A DNA stretch of 64,000 nt. It comes from Notospermus geniculatus. Its lineage: Eukaryota; Nemertea; Pilidiophora; Heteronemertea; Lineidae. A program made the translations under genes and the position numbers. The notes under the pieces are model-generated. The model searched no databases. It had not been told where the DNA came from and was given only the letters and a program-made list of their open reading frames with translations. Within the stretch, counting starts at the first letter, position 1. Each line of letters opens with the position of its first letter. Shown here one piece after another: positions 22,600-34,384 of this stretch. The stretch covers positions 180,418-244,417 of the forward strand of contig NMRB01000185.1 in the NCBI GenBank assembly GCA_002633025.1. The letters run 5' to 3'.

Positions 22600-23990
22600 A
22601 GTAGAAGCAATTTTTGATGGGAGCGGATGACGTGTCTGTGACAGTGGGTGGTGGGGTGGGGGATGTTCTCCCGATCTGAAATCGTGAAAACTCCTGTCGA
22701 ATCAGATAAAGTGGAAATCACACATTATGATCATTTTGTGTACTTTTATACTCATTAGTGTACTGATTGAAGGGTTTCCATACGTTTTACATCTATTCCA
22801 TCGAGTAAAGATTTGATGGATTTTATTACAATTATTGTCATTAACGTAAGCGGCGAGAGCTACTTTCCCTAACAATTCTGGGCCGACCGCACAGAAAGTC
22901 TGATAGTGCTGTCAGTGCCTATATATCGGCAGTTAGCTAATGGGAAAATGCGTTATAACTAACTGCCGATAGGTGTTGGTAGCACTATCGGACTTTCTGT
23001 GCGGTTGGCCCTGGTCGTGATCACGACCAGAATCGCTCCGCGCATGACTGTATGACTTCCGAGGGGCTTTTCCGAAGAATGACGGGAAAACCCGAAGTGT
23101 TCTGAATGGAAAACTGCCATGGTGATGACCTGATTTTGGCAAAGGAGGCTGCTAAAACCCTCTGACGTGATGCAAGGTATTTCATCTTTCTTGGTTCCAA
23201 TGGTTGCAGATCGACAGTACTGAAAACTAAGTGGGTGAAAAAATGTCACTTCCGAGACCTTGGACTTGACCAATAACACAAGCGACCGTCCGTTGTTTCC
23301 TGTGCCTGAGCGCCTTTTAAACTTTTGATTCGATTCGTTTGTTCAGATTGATTGAACTTGACCGACTACGAAGAAGCACGGAACGATGAAAACAAAAACA
23401 TTTTGGCCTGAATTCATGATTGAAGTTAACTTCTCAACTAACCTTTGTAAGTTGATCTGCAATTGGCCTCAATATTGTGATTGAACATCCGTAATTACGT
23501 GGCACAATTTTTGGGTGGATCATTGCAGACTACGCAATACCACCCTTGTCGCGATGAGCTACATGTACCTGGCGACTGGAAGGCTGAAACTGGAGGCTAC
23601 TGATCAGTCGCCAGAAACGGTCGATGTATGCACGCTTGCGACTCTCTGGAACTGAGTTACTGAGTTTGCCGTCGTGCCATAACAATCTATACTATAATGG
23701 ACGGTAGCCATGTTGGATTTTGTTATCAACCTGAGTTGACCTGTTATCTGCTATACCTTGCTATGTAATGACTGTAAAACTTTCTCCAAGGTTATAACAA
23801 ACAAATGGCATATTTGCTTGCCCAATAGCCAAACGTGCTGAATAATACGGCAAGCACATATCCTATTAATATTCATTAGGGGGCGTGACATGCTTGCCAA
23901 ATAGGGACATTTTTCAGCATTAGATGGCAAGCATGCTTGCTAAATAAGGACGAAAAAGGGAACTGCTTGGCAAGCATGCTTGCTAAATAA
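22600..23990. other. Intergenic between D1 and A2 units
   Basis: No gene. A fold-back with arms of about 45 bp lies at 22860-23010 ('gaccgcacagaaagtc' with its complement). 23750-24000 is rich in 'gcaagcatgcttgcta'. 23520-23700 matches 37560-37870 in part (gatcagtcgccag..., complement). Confidence 0.45.
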
Positions 23991-23991
23991 A

Positions 23992-24157
23992 CCCGGTGTA
24001 ACATCTGTGAGTGTTTCTGTAGCTCAGTGTTCCCCAACAATAGACGCGGCATAGAATGGTTATTGTTGGGTTAGTTGCCGCTTAATCCCCCGTCAGGAGG
24101 GAAACAATAAGAAAAACACAGAAATACGGGGAACACTGATCGACGTTACACCGGCCT
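23992..24157. mobile_element. Short TIR element (CCGGTGTAACATC ends)
   Basis: Ends CCGGTGTAACATC and GACGTTACACCGG, with an inner hairpin 'ccaacaatag'/'tattgttgg'. A longer relative spans about 42709-43225 in the receptor gene. Confidence 0.6.
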
Positions 24158-24169
24158 AAAATAAAAAGA

Positions 24170-25100
24170 TCTCAATAATTCTCACACGATCCTATGCATC
24201 AATAACCGACAAACTACCATTAGTTCAGCATCATTCTTAAGTGATCCTGGCGTTAAAATAAACAACACCAAAACTGTGCGTTAAATGTTCTTGATACTTT
24301 TTATATGCTATCCTAATAAGCATTACAATGGATAGTTCAACATCGTTCTTACGTGATCCTGGCGTTAATATGAACAATACCTGTCCAATACTGGCGTTAA
24401 AATGAATAATTCTTGATGATTCTTATGCGAGCCTTTTTAAGTAAATGGATAGTAAGTTATGAACATCATCCAAATGGATTTTGGCGTTAAAATGAACAAT
24501 ATTGAATTGAGGAGCGGCGTGGTCGAGTGGTTAGCGAGACGGTTAATCAGAGGGTCCTGGGTTCCTGGCCAAGAAAAAAACACGCTGGCTTGTGACCTTG
24601 AGCAAGTCACTTTGCCTCACTTGCTCCACCCAGGTGTAAACGGGGTACCGGAGTCCAAGAGCGCTGAAATCGGCTGCCGGGACTGTAATACTCCCCAGGG
24701 AGTGGAGATATGAAATTGGAATGAACAGGCTGGGGTAATAATTGCGAAGTGCCTTGACACTTAAATGTAAAAGGCACTATAAGCCCACATTATTAATACC
24801 AACACTGGGGTTTCTTATGCGATCGTTTTTAAGCAAATGAATAGTTAATCATCATTCTTACATGATCCTGGCGTTAAAATGAACAATATACCAACACTGG
24901 CGTTAAAATGAATGGTTCTTGATGATTCTTATGCGATCCTAATTAAGCAAATGAATAGTTCAACATTATTCTTATGTGATCTGGCGTTAAAATAAACATG
25001 CATGTGTGTGTGTACTTTACATGAATAAAGATATATACTAGTACTATATTTTTCTTGCCGTTACTGGCGCTAAAAGATGAATCGTTCAAGATTGTTATTA
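24170..25100. repeat. Minisatellite block 6 with SINE copy (24510-24800)
   Basis: Near-copy of 4030-4930, including the SINE at the same point. It shows that the A units were duplicated as a block. Confidence 0.75.
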
Positions 25101-25627
25101 TACAATATATTCATACATCTGAGTGTTATTTGTGTGCGTGGGCCTAGCTTATTGTGCATGACAACCCTGCAGCAGCAATGGTTGTAGTTACAGTGGTCGC
25201 ATTCGAGGCAGCTGTAACTGAGGAAACTGCGACAGTAATCACACAGGCAATAGGAGTTAGGCCATATAAAAAAATCTTTAGTTTAGCATCATTCACAGGC
25301 CTACTTGTAAAAAGTGTGGAGGGAGGAGGGTTTTTTAAATTTTTATTTTTCGTTCTGAAATGTGATCATCCAAAGAGAGCTTTGAAGCTTTGCAGCTCCC
25401 ATATAAGCAACTTCCACACAACCCTTAGGAACAAACCCTTAGAAACCCTTAAGAACTGAAAAGGAGATTTTTATTACGAGTCATGGCCCCATTGAGGATC
25501 GTCAGTTTGTGGTAAAATGGTAAAACTGAGAGAAACAATTTTTTAAAAATAAATAAAAAAAATATTTGAGGAGGCAAGAAATTTCGAGGCGGGATGTGAT
25601 ACTAAACTAAAGATTTTTTATGCGGCC

Positions 25628-26804
25628 TTACCCAGCGGCAGCAACAGTAGTTGTAGGTGCTGAAGTAGATCCAATTTCTGTGTTAAACTGCCCGAATATA
25701 TCAATGAAGACAATGATACCTAACAGGATCATAGAAAGAATTAAAACAACGTAGTTTGCTTTGTTCGCCTTTTGTTGCTCAGAAGTATCTTCATCAGAAT
25801 CGTTAGGTTCTGTTTGGTCAACGGCAGTAGTTTGTGGCCGAGCAGTAGTCTGTGGCGGATTGGGAGCAGTAGAAGAGTCTGGGCCTGTCTGGTTGCCAAC
25901 CGCTTCGTTATTTGTCGTCTTCCTCTCCTTGTTGTTGATGTTGAGGAACGTCACCGTCAGCAACCCCAAACCTACGGCACCTTGAATAGCAATGGAAGCC
26001 ACCAGCAAAGCCAATAGAAACTCTCTATACGTCTTCGTGCTGTCGTCTAGAACTTCCTTAAATTGCGTGACGGTCGTAATCAGCAAGGACAGGTTCAGGA
26101 CGCTGTTCGCGATGGATTTTTTCGTAGCATACTTGTTCGAGTCGATAGAGGTCGGAACCTTGAATAGAAGAAGGCGGAATATAGGTGAAGAAAAATTTCT
26201 ATGCAGGCTACAGAAAGCCTTGGCTACAGGCTATAGTCTACGTAGGCACGGAGGTAATATAATAGGGAGGTTTCGAAACCAAACGATAAACGTAAACTTT
26301 ACGACAACGTTATTTTTCGTATACACATTAACCAGATTTATATTGCATTTTCGGTACAAAAATAACGTTGTCGTTAACGTTTACGTTTATCGTTTGATTT
26401 CGAAACCTCCCTAATATCTCCATGATGTAGGTTACAGAAAGCCAGTCTATCGTTTTCAAATAAAGAAAACACAAACTTTGGCCCCGGGAAAAAAGAGATA
26501 CGAAAAGTAGAAAAGTAGTCTCGCGCAGCCAGTAGTCGCGAAAGAGATTGAAGATGACGTCGGAAATAAATTCTGTTCAGTGCACTTCAAACTCTGCGTG
26601 CTAGTTTTGTTTCCTTAAATCGGCGGAACGAAGGTGAAACATCGGATGCTTGGAAAGCTAATCTATGATAGATAGAAACAAAGAGAACACCACCAGATTA
26701 GCTTTCCACGCATTCGATGTTTCCTGTCAGTGTTATGAAAAGACACAGTGGAATAAAAAGGAAGGCATCCATACCTTGTCCATGGTCTTCCCTTTTTCTG
26801 CCAT
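25628..26804 (-). CDS. Ninjurin-like membrane protein N6 (type A)
   Basis: Exon 1 is 26804-26775 (MAEKGKTMDK, shorter by three codons), exon 2 is 26158-25628; 186 residues, the shortest. VPTSIDSNKYATKK opens exon 2. After TM1 (ending TFLNINNKERKTTNNEAV) the linker is rich in Thr/Pro/Gln (TARPQTTAVDQTEPN). It has neither the cysteine cluster nor the extra intron of its sister N2. TM2 follows KANYVVLILS and ends FGQFN, against FGEFN elsewhere. Flanks on both sides are nearly identical to N2, yet the linkers cannot be aligned. Confidence 0.92.
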
Positions 26805-27330
26805 TTTCTTCCAGTTCGAAGTCTCCGGTCGCAACTTCTCAAATCGTCAAGCTTTGCTCGAATAGGCCTGCCTAGGGATGCAGAGGTTGGAACTGGGTGT
26901 GAATGTTGGGAGCGTTGGCACTAGTGCGCTTGATCTTTGCTGCTGTTTACGTGCAATTCGCCGCTTTCTCCTAGGGGTGCCCTCCACAGACCGCGATTAA
27001 ATCAAAAATGCCAACAACACTGGACGACGTTTCCAACCCAGTGCGAGAAATAGAATGGAACGAAACATATTTACATGTATTTGCTTTGTCAGTTGGTGGG
27101 TCCATCTATCAATCGTTCGACAGGTAGGCCCCTCAAAAAAAAACAACACAAAAGCTGTGCACATAGACATCTGGCTTAGCCTACCGGTACCACCGGTGCT
27201 ACCATCTACACTAAAACCACAACATTCATGACTGACATGGTAAGTCGGTAAAACGGGAAGTTCAGCAGACCATAGAGACCAACATCTAGATATTCCCTCG
27301 CCGGAGAAACAAGGAATATTCACCCGCCCC

Positions 27331-28315
27331 NNNNNNNNNNNNNNNNNNNNNNNNNNNNNNNNNNNNNNNNNNNNNNNNNNNNNNNNNNNNNNNNNNNNNN
27401 NNNNNNNNNNNNNNNNNNNNNNNNNNNNNNNNNNNNNNNNNNNNNNNNNNNNNNNNNNNNNNNNNNNNNNNNNNNNNNNNNNNNNNNNNNNNNNNNNNNN
27501 NNNNNNNNNNNNNNNNNNNNNNNNNNNNNNNNNNNNNNNNNNNNNNNNNNNNNNNNNNNNNNNNNNNNNNNNNNNNNNNNNNNNNNNNNNNNNNNNNNNN
27601 NNNNNNNNNNNNNNNNNNNNNNNNNNNNNNNNNNNNNNNNNNNNNNNNNNNNNNNNNNNNNNNNNNNNNNNNNNNNNNNNNNNNNNNNNNNNNNNNNNNN
27701 NNNNNNNNNNNNNNNNNNNNNNNNNNNNNNNNNNNNNNNNNNNNNNNNNNNNNNNNNNNNNNNNNNNNNNNNNNNNNNNNNNNNNNNNNNNNNNNNNNNN
27801 NNNNNNNNNNNNNNNNNNNNNNNNNNNNNNNNNNNNNNNNNNNNNNNNNNNNNNNNNNNNNNNNNNNNNNNNNNNNNNNNNNNNNNNNNNNNNNNNNNNN
27901 NNNNNNNNNNNNNNNNNNNNNNNNNNNNNNNNNNNNNNNNNNNNNNNNNNNNNNNNNNNNNNNNNNNNNNNNNNNNNNNNNNNNNNNNNNNNNNNNNNNN
28001 NNNNNNNNNNNNNNNNNNNNNNNNNNNNNNNNNNNNNNNNNNNNNNNNNNNNNNNNNNNNNNNNNNNNNNNNNNNNNNNNNNNNNNNNNNNNNNNNNNNN
28101 NNNNNNNNNNNNNNNNNNNNNNNNNNNNNNNNNNNNNNNNNNNNNNNNNNNNNNNNNNNNNNNNNNNNNNNNNNNNNNNNNNNNNNNNNNNNNNNNNNNN
28201 NNNNNNNNNNNNNNNNNNNNNNNNNNNNNNNNNNNNNNNNNNNNNNNNNNNNNNNNNNNNNNNNNNNNNNNNNNNNNNNNNNNNNNNNNNNNNNNNNNNN
28301 NNNNNNNNNNNNNNN
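27331..28315. other. Assembly gap
   Basis: Run of N. By comparison with unit A1 it should cover the stretch between the ninjurin N6 upstream region and the receptor signal exon copy. 28316-28620 beside it has no match in A1. Confidence 0.95.
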
Positions 28316-28888
28316 TTCTAAAACTGCACAGGCAGTGAAGCAGAAGAGATTTTCTGATCAGGTCATTTTTTACTTTCATGTACTAAAAACGGTTTTTGTC
28401 GATTTTTTGGAAAGTCAATTCGGACATTCAGATGCCCTTTGGTACAAAGGTGGCCGGTATCAATGTCAATACATGTGAGGAAACTCAGCCCTTCCCAGTG
28501 GATATTCAAGGAAATATTAGCTCTGTTACAACCTACCCCTGTTACAACCAGCCCCGGTCTCCCCTACGCATAAATCTATAGTTTTAAGTAATTCATATAT
28601 ACAATGATGAATTTTCAAAAAATATGCGTATATCGTGTAATTCTAGACACCATCACCTGGGCACTATATTTTATCCGGCGGACGAATGGGTTAGTAAATC
28701 GCCGGAACTGAGGACCCATTTCCGTTTCAAGATGGCGCGTTTCGTTATACAGCCGAGCCGGACTCCCGACAAATCCCGAAGTACCCGAAGGAGGCCGGGC
28801 GAGGCCGAGCCGAATGGTATTTTGACTGCCGACGTACATGTACATTTAGAGGGAGTCACCTAGCGGGAGCAATACGTCTCTACAAAGC

Positions 28889-28967
28889 CTGGCTCTCGAT
28901 GGCAGCTTCCGTTTCTTTCGCGGACGAAGTTTGTTCCTGCTCTTGGTGCCTGTCATTGCTTATCAAG
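28889..28967 (+). pseudogene. Orphan nAChR signal exon, start lost (unit A2)
   Basis: Same 79 bp exon with the same ATG to CTG loss as at 8741 plus one more change (D to G early). The shared loss dates it before the A duplication. Confidence 0.75.
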
Positions 28968-29528
28968 GTAGGCGTCCAACGTATTTCCAACAAATCGTCT
29001 CCAAATTGACGGATAATTTCTTTGTCTTGGTGACGTAATGGGATGGGGACGTCGGTGTTAGCACGGGCATCTGGAGAGTAAATAGTAAAAGTAGGGCCCA
29101 GTCTCCAAGTTACACATGGAGTTTCCGAAGGAAACGACGTTTCCTTACTGGTGTTACCGTGGTGTTACCGTGGTGTTAGTCACTTCATACGAAGTTCGGG
29201 TAGGCCTACGATCAGTGGAAGCCATTTGATTGGAGCGGATGACGGATCTTCGACAGTGGGGATGTTCTCTTATCTGTACCATCCGAAATACAAAAGATTG
29301 AAATCGTGAAAATTCCTGTCGAATTCAGATTACACTTACATACACTTAGTGGTAGCTCGACTTGAAAGTGCCAGCCTGAAGAAGACCCCGATTGGGGTCG
29401 AAAAATTTGTCAAGATTCTGGGAATTGACTTCCTGTTATCATCAAATTTAGATAAGTGCTCTATTGGTGTACGGGTGTACCAAGTAGGCCTAGGCTTAAA
29501 TAACAGTTTAGCTACTTAGATAATCAAC

Positions 29529-29573
29529 ATGGCTCTCGACGACAGCTTCCATTTCGTTGGGAAGCTAAGTGAT
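29529..29573 (+). pseudogene. Truncated nAChR signal exon (unit A2)
   Basis: Twin of 9274-9318: MALDDSFHF then a direct run into minisatellite. Confidence 0.65.
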
Positions 29574-29910
29574 CGTGGCGTTAAAATAAACAACACCAAT
29601 ACTGGCGTTACACGTTCTTGATAACTTTTTATGCTATCCTAATAAGCATTACAATGAATAGTTCAACATCGTTCTTACGTGATCCTGGCGTTAATATGAA
29701 CAATACCAATACTGGCGTTAAAATGAATGGTTCTTGATGATTCTTATGCGATCCTAATCAAGCACATGAATAGTTCAACATTATTCTTCTGTGATCCTAG
29801 TGTTAAAACAAACTGTTCGACATTATTCTTGCTGATACTGGCGTTAAAATGAATCGTTCAAGATTAGTCTTATGCGATCCTAAGCACTACAGTGACATCT
29901 TAAAGATAAT
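29570..29910. repeat. Minisatellite block 7
   Basis: Near-copy of block 3, lying 3' of N7. Confidence 0.75.
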
Positions 29911-30252
29911 GTATCACAGGTACTTTCGCGGGCCACGAAAATAATTGTTCATTTACATTTTGTTTGTTTATGTTCAGGCTTTCTTTGTCTTATGAGTAAT
30001 GTGTTGGTGGCATGCCCATATAGAAATTCTTTTGATACCCGGTACCGAAAGTATTCAATTTGGTGGGTTGGCATATCTCAAAAGTCCAAAATAACATTAA
30101 CATCCATGTTTACAAACATTGAATGTAAACAATGAAGTCGTGATACATTTCAATACATGTGAGCGTTATTTGTGTGCGTGGGCCTAGCCTTGTGTGACAG
30201 GAGCCCGGGGGTCACTCCCCATAAAGTGTGTTGCACATCAGTGTACTCCACT

Positions 30253-30776
30253 TTTTAGCTCAGCTTTCAGCTGAGCTAGTCATATGTATACTGAGTGGCG
30301 TCCGTCTGTGTGTCGTCCGTGAAACTGGCACGTTTCGCAACCGCAAGGCCCAGGGTCATGAAAGTTGGTGAAGAGGTAGGCCCTAGGAAGGACACGAAAC
30401 AGAACCAAAAAAAATTGCGATTTGACCTACATTATGTCCTCCAGGGGGCTTTTTCCGTAAAATGGAAAACCGCAATAACTCAGCCCAGAAGCAATATATC
30501 AAATAGAAATTGACAGGGTATGGAGCTTGATTTTTGATGCACCAAGTGCGATGGTAATTAATTCGAAATTTGTTCTCCAGGGGGCGCTAGCTGACAAAAT
30601 AGAAAACAGCACTGTTTGAATTTCCCGCGCCAGTTACTTTGACATGTTGGATGCTCTTTTGTTCAAGGAATGAGGAATCATGGGAAATGTGGTGGTGCTT
30701 GCACAAAGTGAATATCGAGATGAAATACCTATGATAATGGCATAAAATCCCTATGATCATACACAATCGCCTTATG
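30253..30776 (+). mobile_element. Repeat starting TAGCTCAGC...GCTGAGCTA
   Basis: Starts at 'tagctcagctttcagctgagct' and continues with 'gtgaaactggcacgtttcgcaaccgc' style sequence. The same opening (AGCTCACC...GGTGAGCT, CGTCTGTCGTCGTCGTG, GCACGTTTCGTAACCGC) appears in reverse at 52350-53185. This insertion cuts the TIR transposon begun at 30207. It ends at an N (30777). No coding potential was recognised. Confidence 0.55.
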
Positions 30777-30973
30777 NTGGTGGGTTGGCATATCTCAAAA
30801 GTCCAAAATAACATTATGTAAACATCCATGTTTACAAACATTGCATGTAAACAATGAAGTCGTGATACATTTCAATACATGTGAGTGTTATTTGTTGCAT
30901 GGGCCTAGCCTTGTGTGACTGGAGTTCTCCTTCATCACATTCGGTAGGCCTAGCTAATTAGGCCTAACAGGAG

Positions 30974-32807
30974 TTACCCTGCGGCAGCAACAGTAGTTGT
31001 AGGGGCAACTGTAGTAGACCCAATTTCTGTGTTAAACTCCCCGAATATATCAGTGAAGACGATGATACCTAACAGGATCATTGAAAGAACTAAAACAACG
31101 TAGTTTGTATAGTTCGCATTCCGTTGCTGAGGAGTATCTTCATCGTCATCGTCATCAGAAGTCCCGTTTGAGACACCATCACCGGAATCGTTAGGTTGTG
31201 GTGGCTGATTGGCATTCCCGTTTGAGACACCAACACCGGAATCGTTAGGTTGTGGTGGCTGATTGGCATTCCCGTTTGAGACACCATCACTGGAATCGTT
31301 AGGTTGTGGTGGCTGATTGGCATTCCCGTTTGAGACACCATCACCGGAATCGGTAGGTGGCTGATCGGAAGCCGCGTTTGAGTCACCACCATCAGCAGGT
31401 GCGGAGGCTTCAGTTGTCTCCTCGTCTTTCTTATCCTTCTCCTTCTTCGTCATCTTGTTGATGTTGAGGAACGCCATCGTCGCCAACCCCAAACCAATGG
31501 CAGCTTGAACAGCAATGGAAAACGCCAGCAAAACCAATAGAAAGTCTCTATACGTCTTCTTCTTGTCGTCTGCAACTTCCTTCAGTTGCGTGACCGTCGT
31601 AATCAGCAAGGACAGGTTCAGGACGCTGTTCGCGATGGTTTTTTTCGTAGCATACTTGTTCGAGTCGAAAGAGGTCGAAACCTTGAGTAGAAGAAGAGGG
31701 AATATAAGGCAAGAATTGTGACCACTCTGGCCTGCCATACACGCGATCGGGGCTTCAACTTCAAGATGAAAAAGTCGATGCTTCGAGATAAAAGTGGAGG
31801 CCTCGAGAAAATAGTCGGGGCCTCGAGTTATTAGGAAGGTTTCGCAAGCGCCCGGTTAGGCCCTACGACGACGTTTATCTATTGTGTGGGTATACCCAAA
31901 CAATAGATAAACGTCGTCGTATGGCCTAACCGGGCGCTTGCGAAACCTCCCTATTAATTCGAGGCCTCGACATAAAAAGACCAGGCCTCGAGATAAAAAA
32001 ATCAACTCGTGGAATCAAAATGTTAAAAAAATCCATTTCCATGTCCTTTCCCAGCCACCGTGCGGGAATTCTGTTCAGTGCACTTCAAATTCTGCGTGCT
32101 TGTTTTGTTTCCTTAAGGCGGCCTTCCACCTGAAAGTTTTCTGTCGCATTTTTTCTTATGGAAACCTATGGAAAATAGACCACTTGCGCAAGTCGGCCAT
32201 TACAGCCAGAAGGTGTAAACAAACCTTGGGCCTAGTGCATTGTGCCGACGGTAAGCACAGGAGCCAACTGTACAAATGCATTAGGCCCCCTAGGGCGAGG
32301 CTAATGTTGACACCCTGGGCTGATAAGCGCAAGGGGTCTATTGTCAGACACTCTGTTGCAGGTGGTCCAAAATTTGCTCGTGTGTCTATTGTTGAGGACT
32401 GCCGCATTGTTCGAAAAGATTGCAGACATTTCTGGCGAGGAATAGAACATGTGCTATTCCAAGCAATAACTGTCGGACACAAAAATAACTGGCTGACATA
32501 ATCTTTAAAGGCCTCTTCCACGCTACAGAAATTGATCATGCAACAGAGTGTCTGACAATTTTCTATAAGTTTACAAAAGGAAAATTGCGACAGAAAACTT
32601 TCAGGTGGAAGTCCGCCCTTAGATCGGTGCGAACGTGAAACATCGAATGGGTGGAAAGCTTATCTATGATAGAAACAAAGAGAACACACCAGTAGCTTTC
32701 CACGCATTCGATGTTTCCTGCCAGTTTTATGAAAAGACACAGTGGAATAAAAAGGAAGGCATCCATACCTCATCCATGGTCATCACTTTTTCTCCGCTGG
32801 ACGGCAT
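30974..32807 (-). CDS. Ninjurin-like membrane protein N7 (type B, repeat-expanded)
   Basis: Exon 1 is 32807-32769 (MPSSGEKVMTMDE), exon 2 is 31681-30974; 248 residues, the longest. After TM1 and KMTKKEKDKKDEETTEAS the linker carries about four copies of an 18-residue repeat (GDGVSNGNANQPPQPNDS, 54 bp, about 31168-31345), then SDDDDDEDTPQQRNANYTNY, TM2 and TVAPTTTVAAAG. The repeats differ at single residues (DG/VG/SDG). Outside the linker it is almost the same as N3, whose linker uses GGGGSDGDA instead. It has no cysteine cluster. Confidence 0.93.
31834..31953. mobile_element. Hairpin MITE, N7 copy
   Basis: Sister of 11197-11316, with TTA on both sides. Confidence 0.8.
32116..32618. mobile_element. 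TIR element AGGCGGCCTTCCACC, TTA duplication
   Basis: Ends are inverted copies with 'ccacctgaaagttttctgtcgc' and complement; TTA at 32113-15 and 32619-21. It sits at the same intron position where N3 carries the unrelated 589-bp element. It includes an inner inverted repeat near 32270-32520. Confidence 0.8.
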
Positions 32808-33469
32808 TTTCTTCCACCGAAGTATCCGGTTGCAACTTCTCAAATCGTCAGACTTGCTAGGCTTGCCTAGAGATGCAGAGATTGGAACTGGGTGTGAATG
32901 TTGGGAGCGTTGGCACTTAGTGCTCTTGGTCTTTGCTGACTGCGTGCAATTCTCCGCGTTGTCCTTGGAACGCGATAGGCCTATCAATGCCAACAAGACG
33001 TTTCCAACCCACTGCGAGAACTGGAACGGAACGAACATTTGCTATTCTGTGTCAGTTGGTTGGTATGGTTCGACAGATCAACAAAAGCTCAACAAAGTAG
33101 TTCTTGCGAGAATCGAACCCACATATATTGTAGACATTCTGGCTTAGGCCTATCATGGGTGCTGTCATCTTCACTAGGCACCGATCGCAACATGGTAAGT
33201 CGGTATAAGCAGGTAGCCTACATGCTGGTGTAACAAACAGTATTGTATACTGTACGTCATACTGCCATCTGATTGGTTGTATACCAACTATCCTGGGGGG
33301 AAAAATTCGCCGGCGGGAGATATAGCGAAACGACAAATTTGACCAATTCCACCCGAGCCGTGAACCAGTCCTAAACACGATGTTCAGGATTCCTTCATGT
33401 TTCGTGTTTAGGGGAAACTGAACGAGATGTTTATAACTTAAACAAGACATTTACAAGACATTTAAATTT

Positions 33470-33840
33470 ACTGTTAATAAGCATTACAATGAATAGTTCA
33501 ACATCGTTCTTACGTGATCCTGGCGTTAAAATGAACAATTTTACCAACACTGGCGTTAAAATAAATAGTTCTTGATGATTCTTATGCGATTAGCAAATGA
33601 ATGTTAGAACATCATTCTTACGGGATGTTGGCGTTAAGATGAAAAATACCAATACTCACGTTAAAATGAATACTTTCTTGATGATTCTTATGCGATCCAA
33701 ATCAAATGAATAGTTCAACATTAATTCTTATGTGATCCTGGTGTTGAAATAAGCTGTTCGACATTATTCTTGCTGATACTGGCGTTAAAATGAATCGTTC
33801 AAGATATTAGTCTTATGTGATCCTAAACAATCTTAAAGAT
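33470..33840. repeat. Minisatellite block 8
   Basis: Near-copy of block 5, downstream of N8. Confidence 0.75.
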
Positions 33841-34384
33841 AATGTATCACAGGTATTTTTGTGGGCCACGAAAATAATTGTTTCTTTGCATTTTGTTTAT
33901 ATCCAGGCTTTCTTTGTCTTATGAGTAATGTGTTGGTGGCATGCCCCTCTAGAAATTCTTTTGATACGGTACCGAAAGTATTGAATTTGGTACAGCGGGT
34001 TGCCATATCTCAAAAGTCCAAAATAACATTATGTACATCCATGTTTACAAACATTGAATGTAAACAATGAAGTCGTGATACATTTCAACACATGTGAGCG
34101 TTATTTGTGTGCGTGGGCCTAGCCTTATGTGTTTGCCTCAAGCAAGGTTCATTGGCACATGGATCCTGTCCGGTTCAGGTGTGTAAAAAATAGCTCAAAT
34201 GGACTTTTGCGTTGTCGTATCCGGAAAACTAGGGGCAAACGGACCGGATCCGTGCGCCAGTGAACCCAGCTTTACGCAGCAATGGTTGTAGGGTTACAGT
34301 GGGTCACATTCGGGGCAGTTGTAACTCAGGAAACAGAGACACTAATCACATTCGGTAGGCCTAGCTAATTAGGCCTAACAGGAG

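Noticed and set aside
26997-28379. Apparent 460-codon frame on the minus strand
   Set aside because: Most of it is the N gap; the ends are unrelated flanks.
8047-33147. Similar plus-strand open frames upstream of the ninjurin genes (8047, 12500, 21334, 32900), with 'VQFSALSL' and 'ENWNGTNICYS'
   Set aside because: The copies are shifted against one another by indels that are not multiples of three, and have no shared start or splice sites. Better seen as conserved 5' flank of the minus-strand genes.
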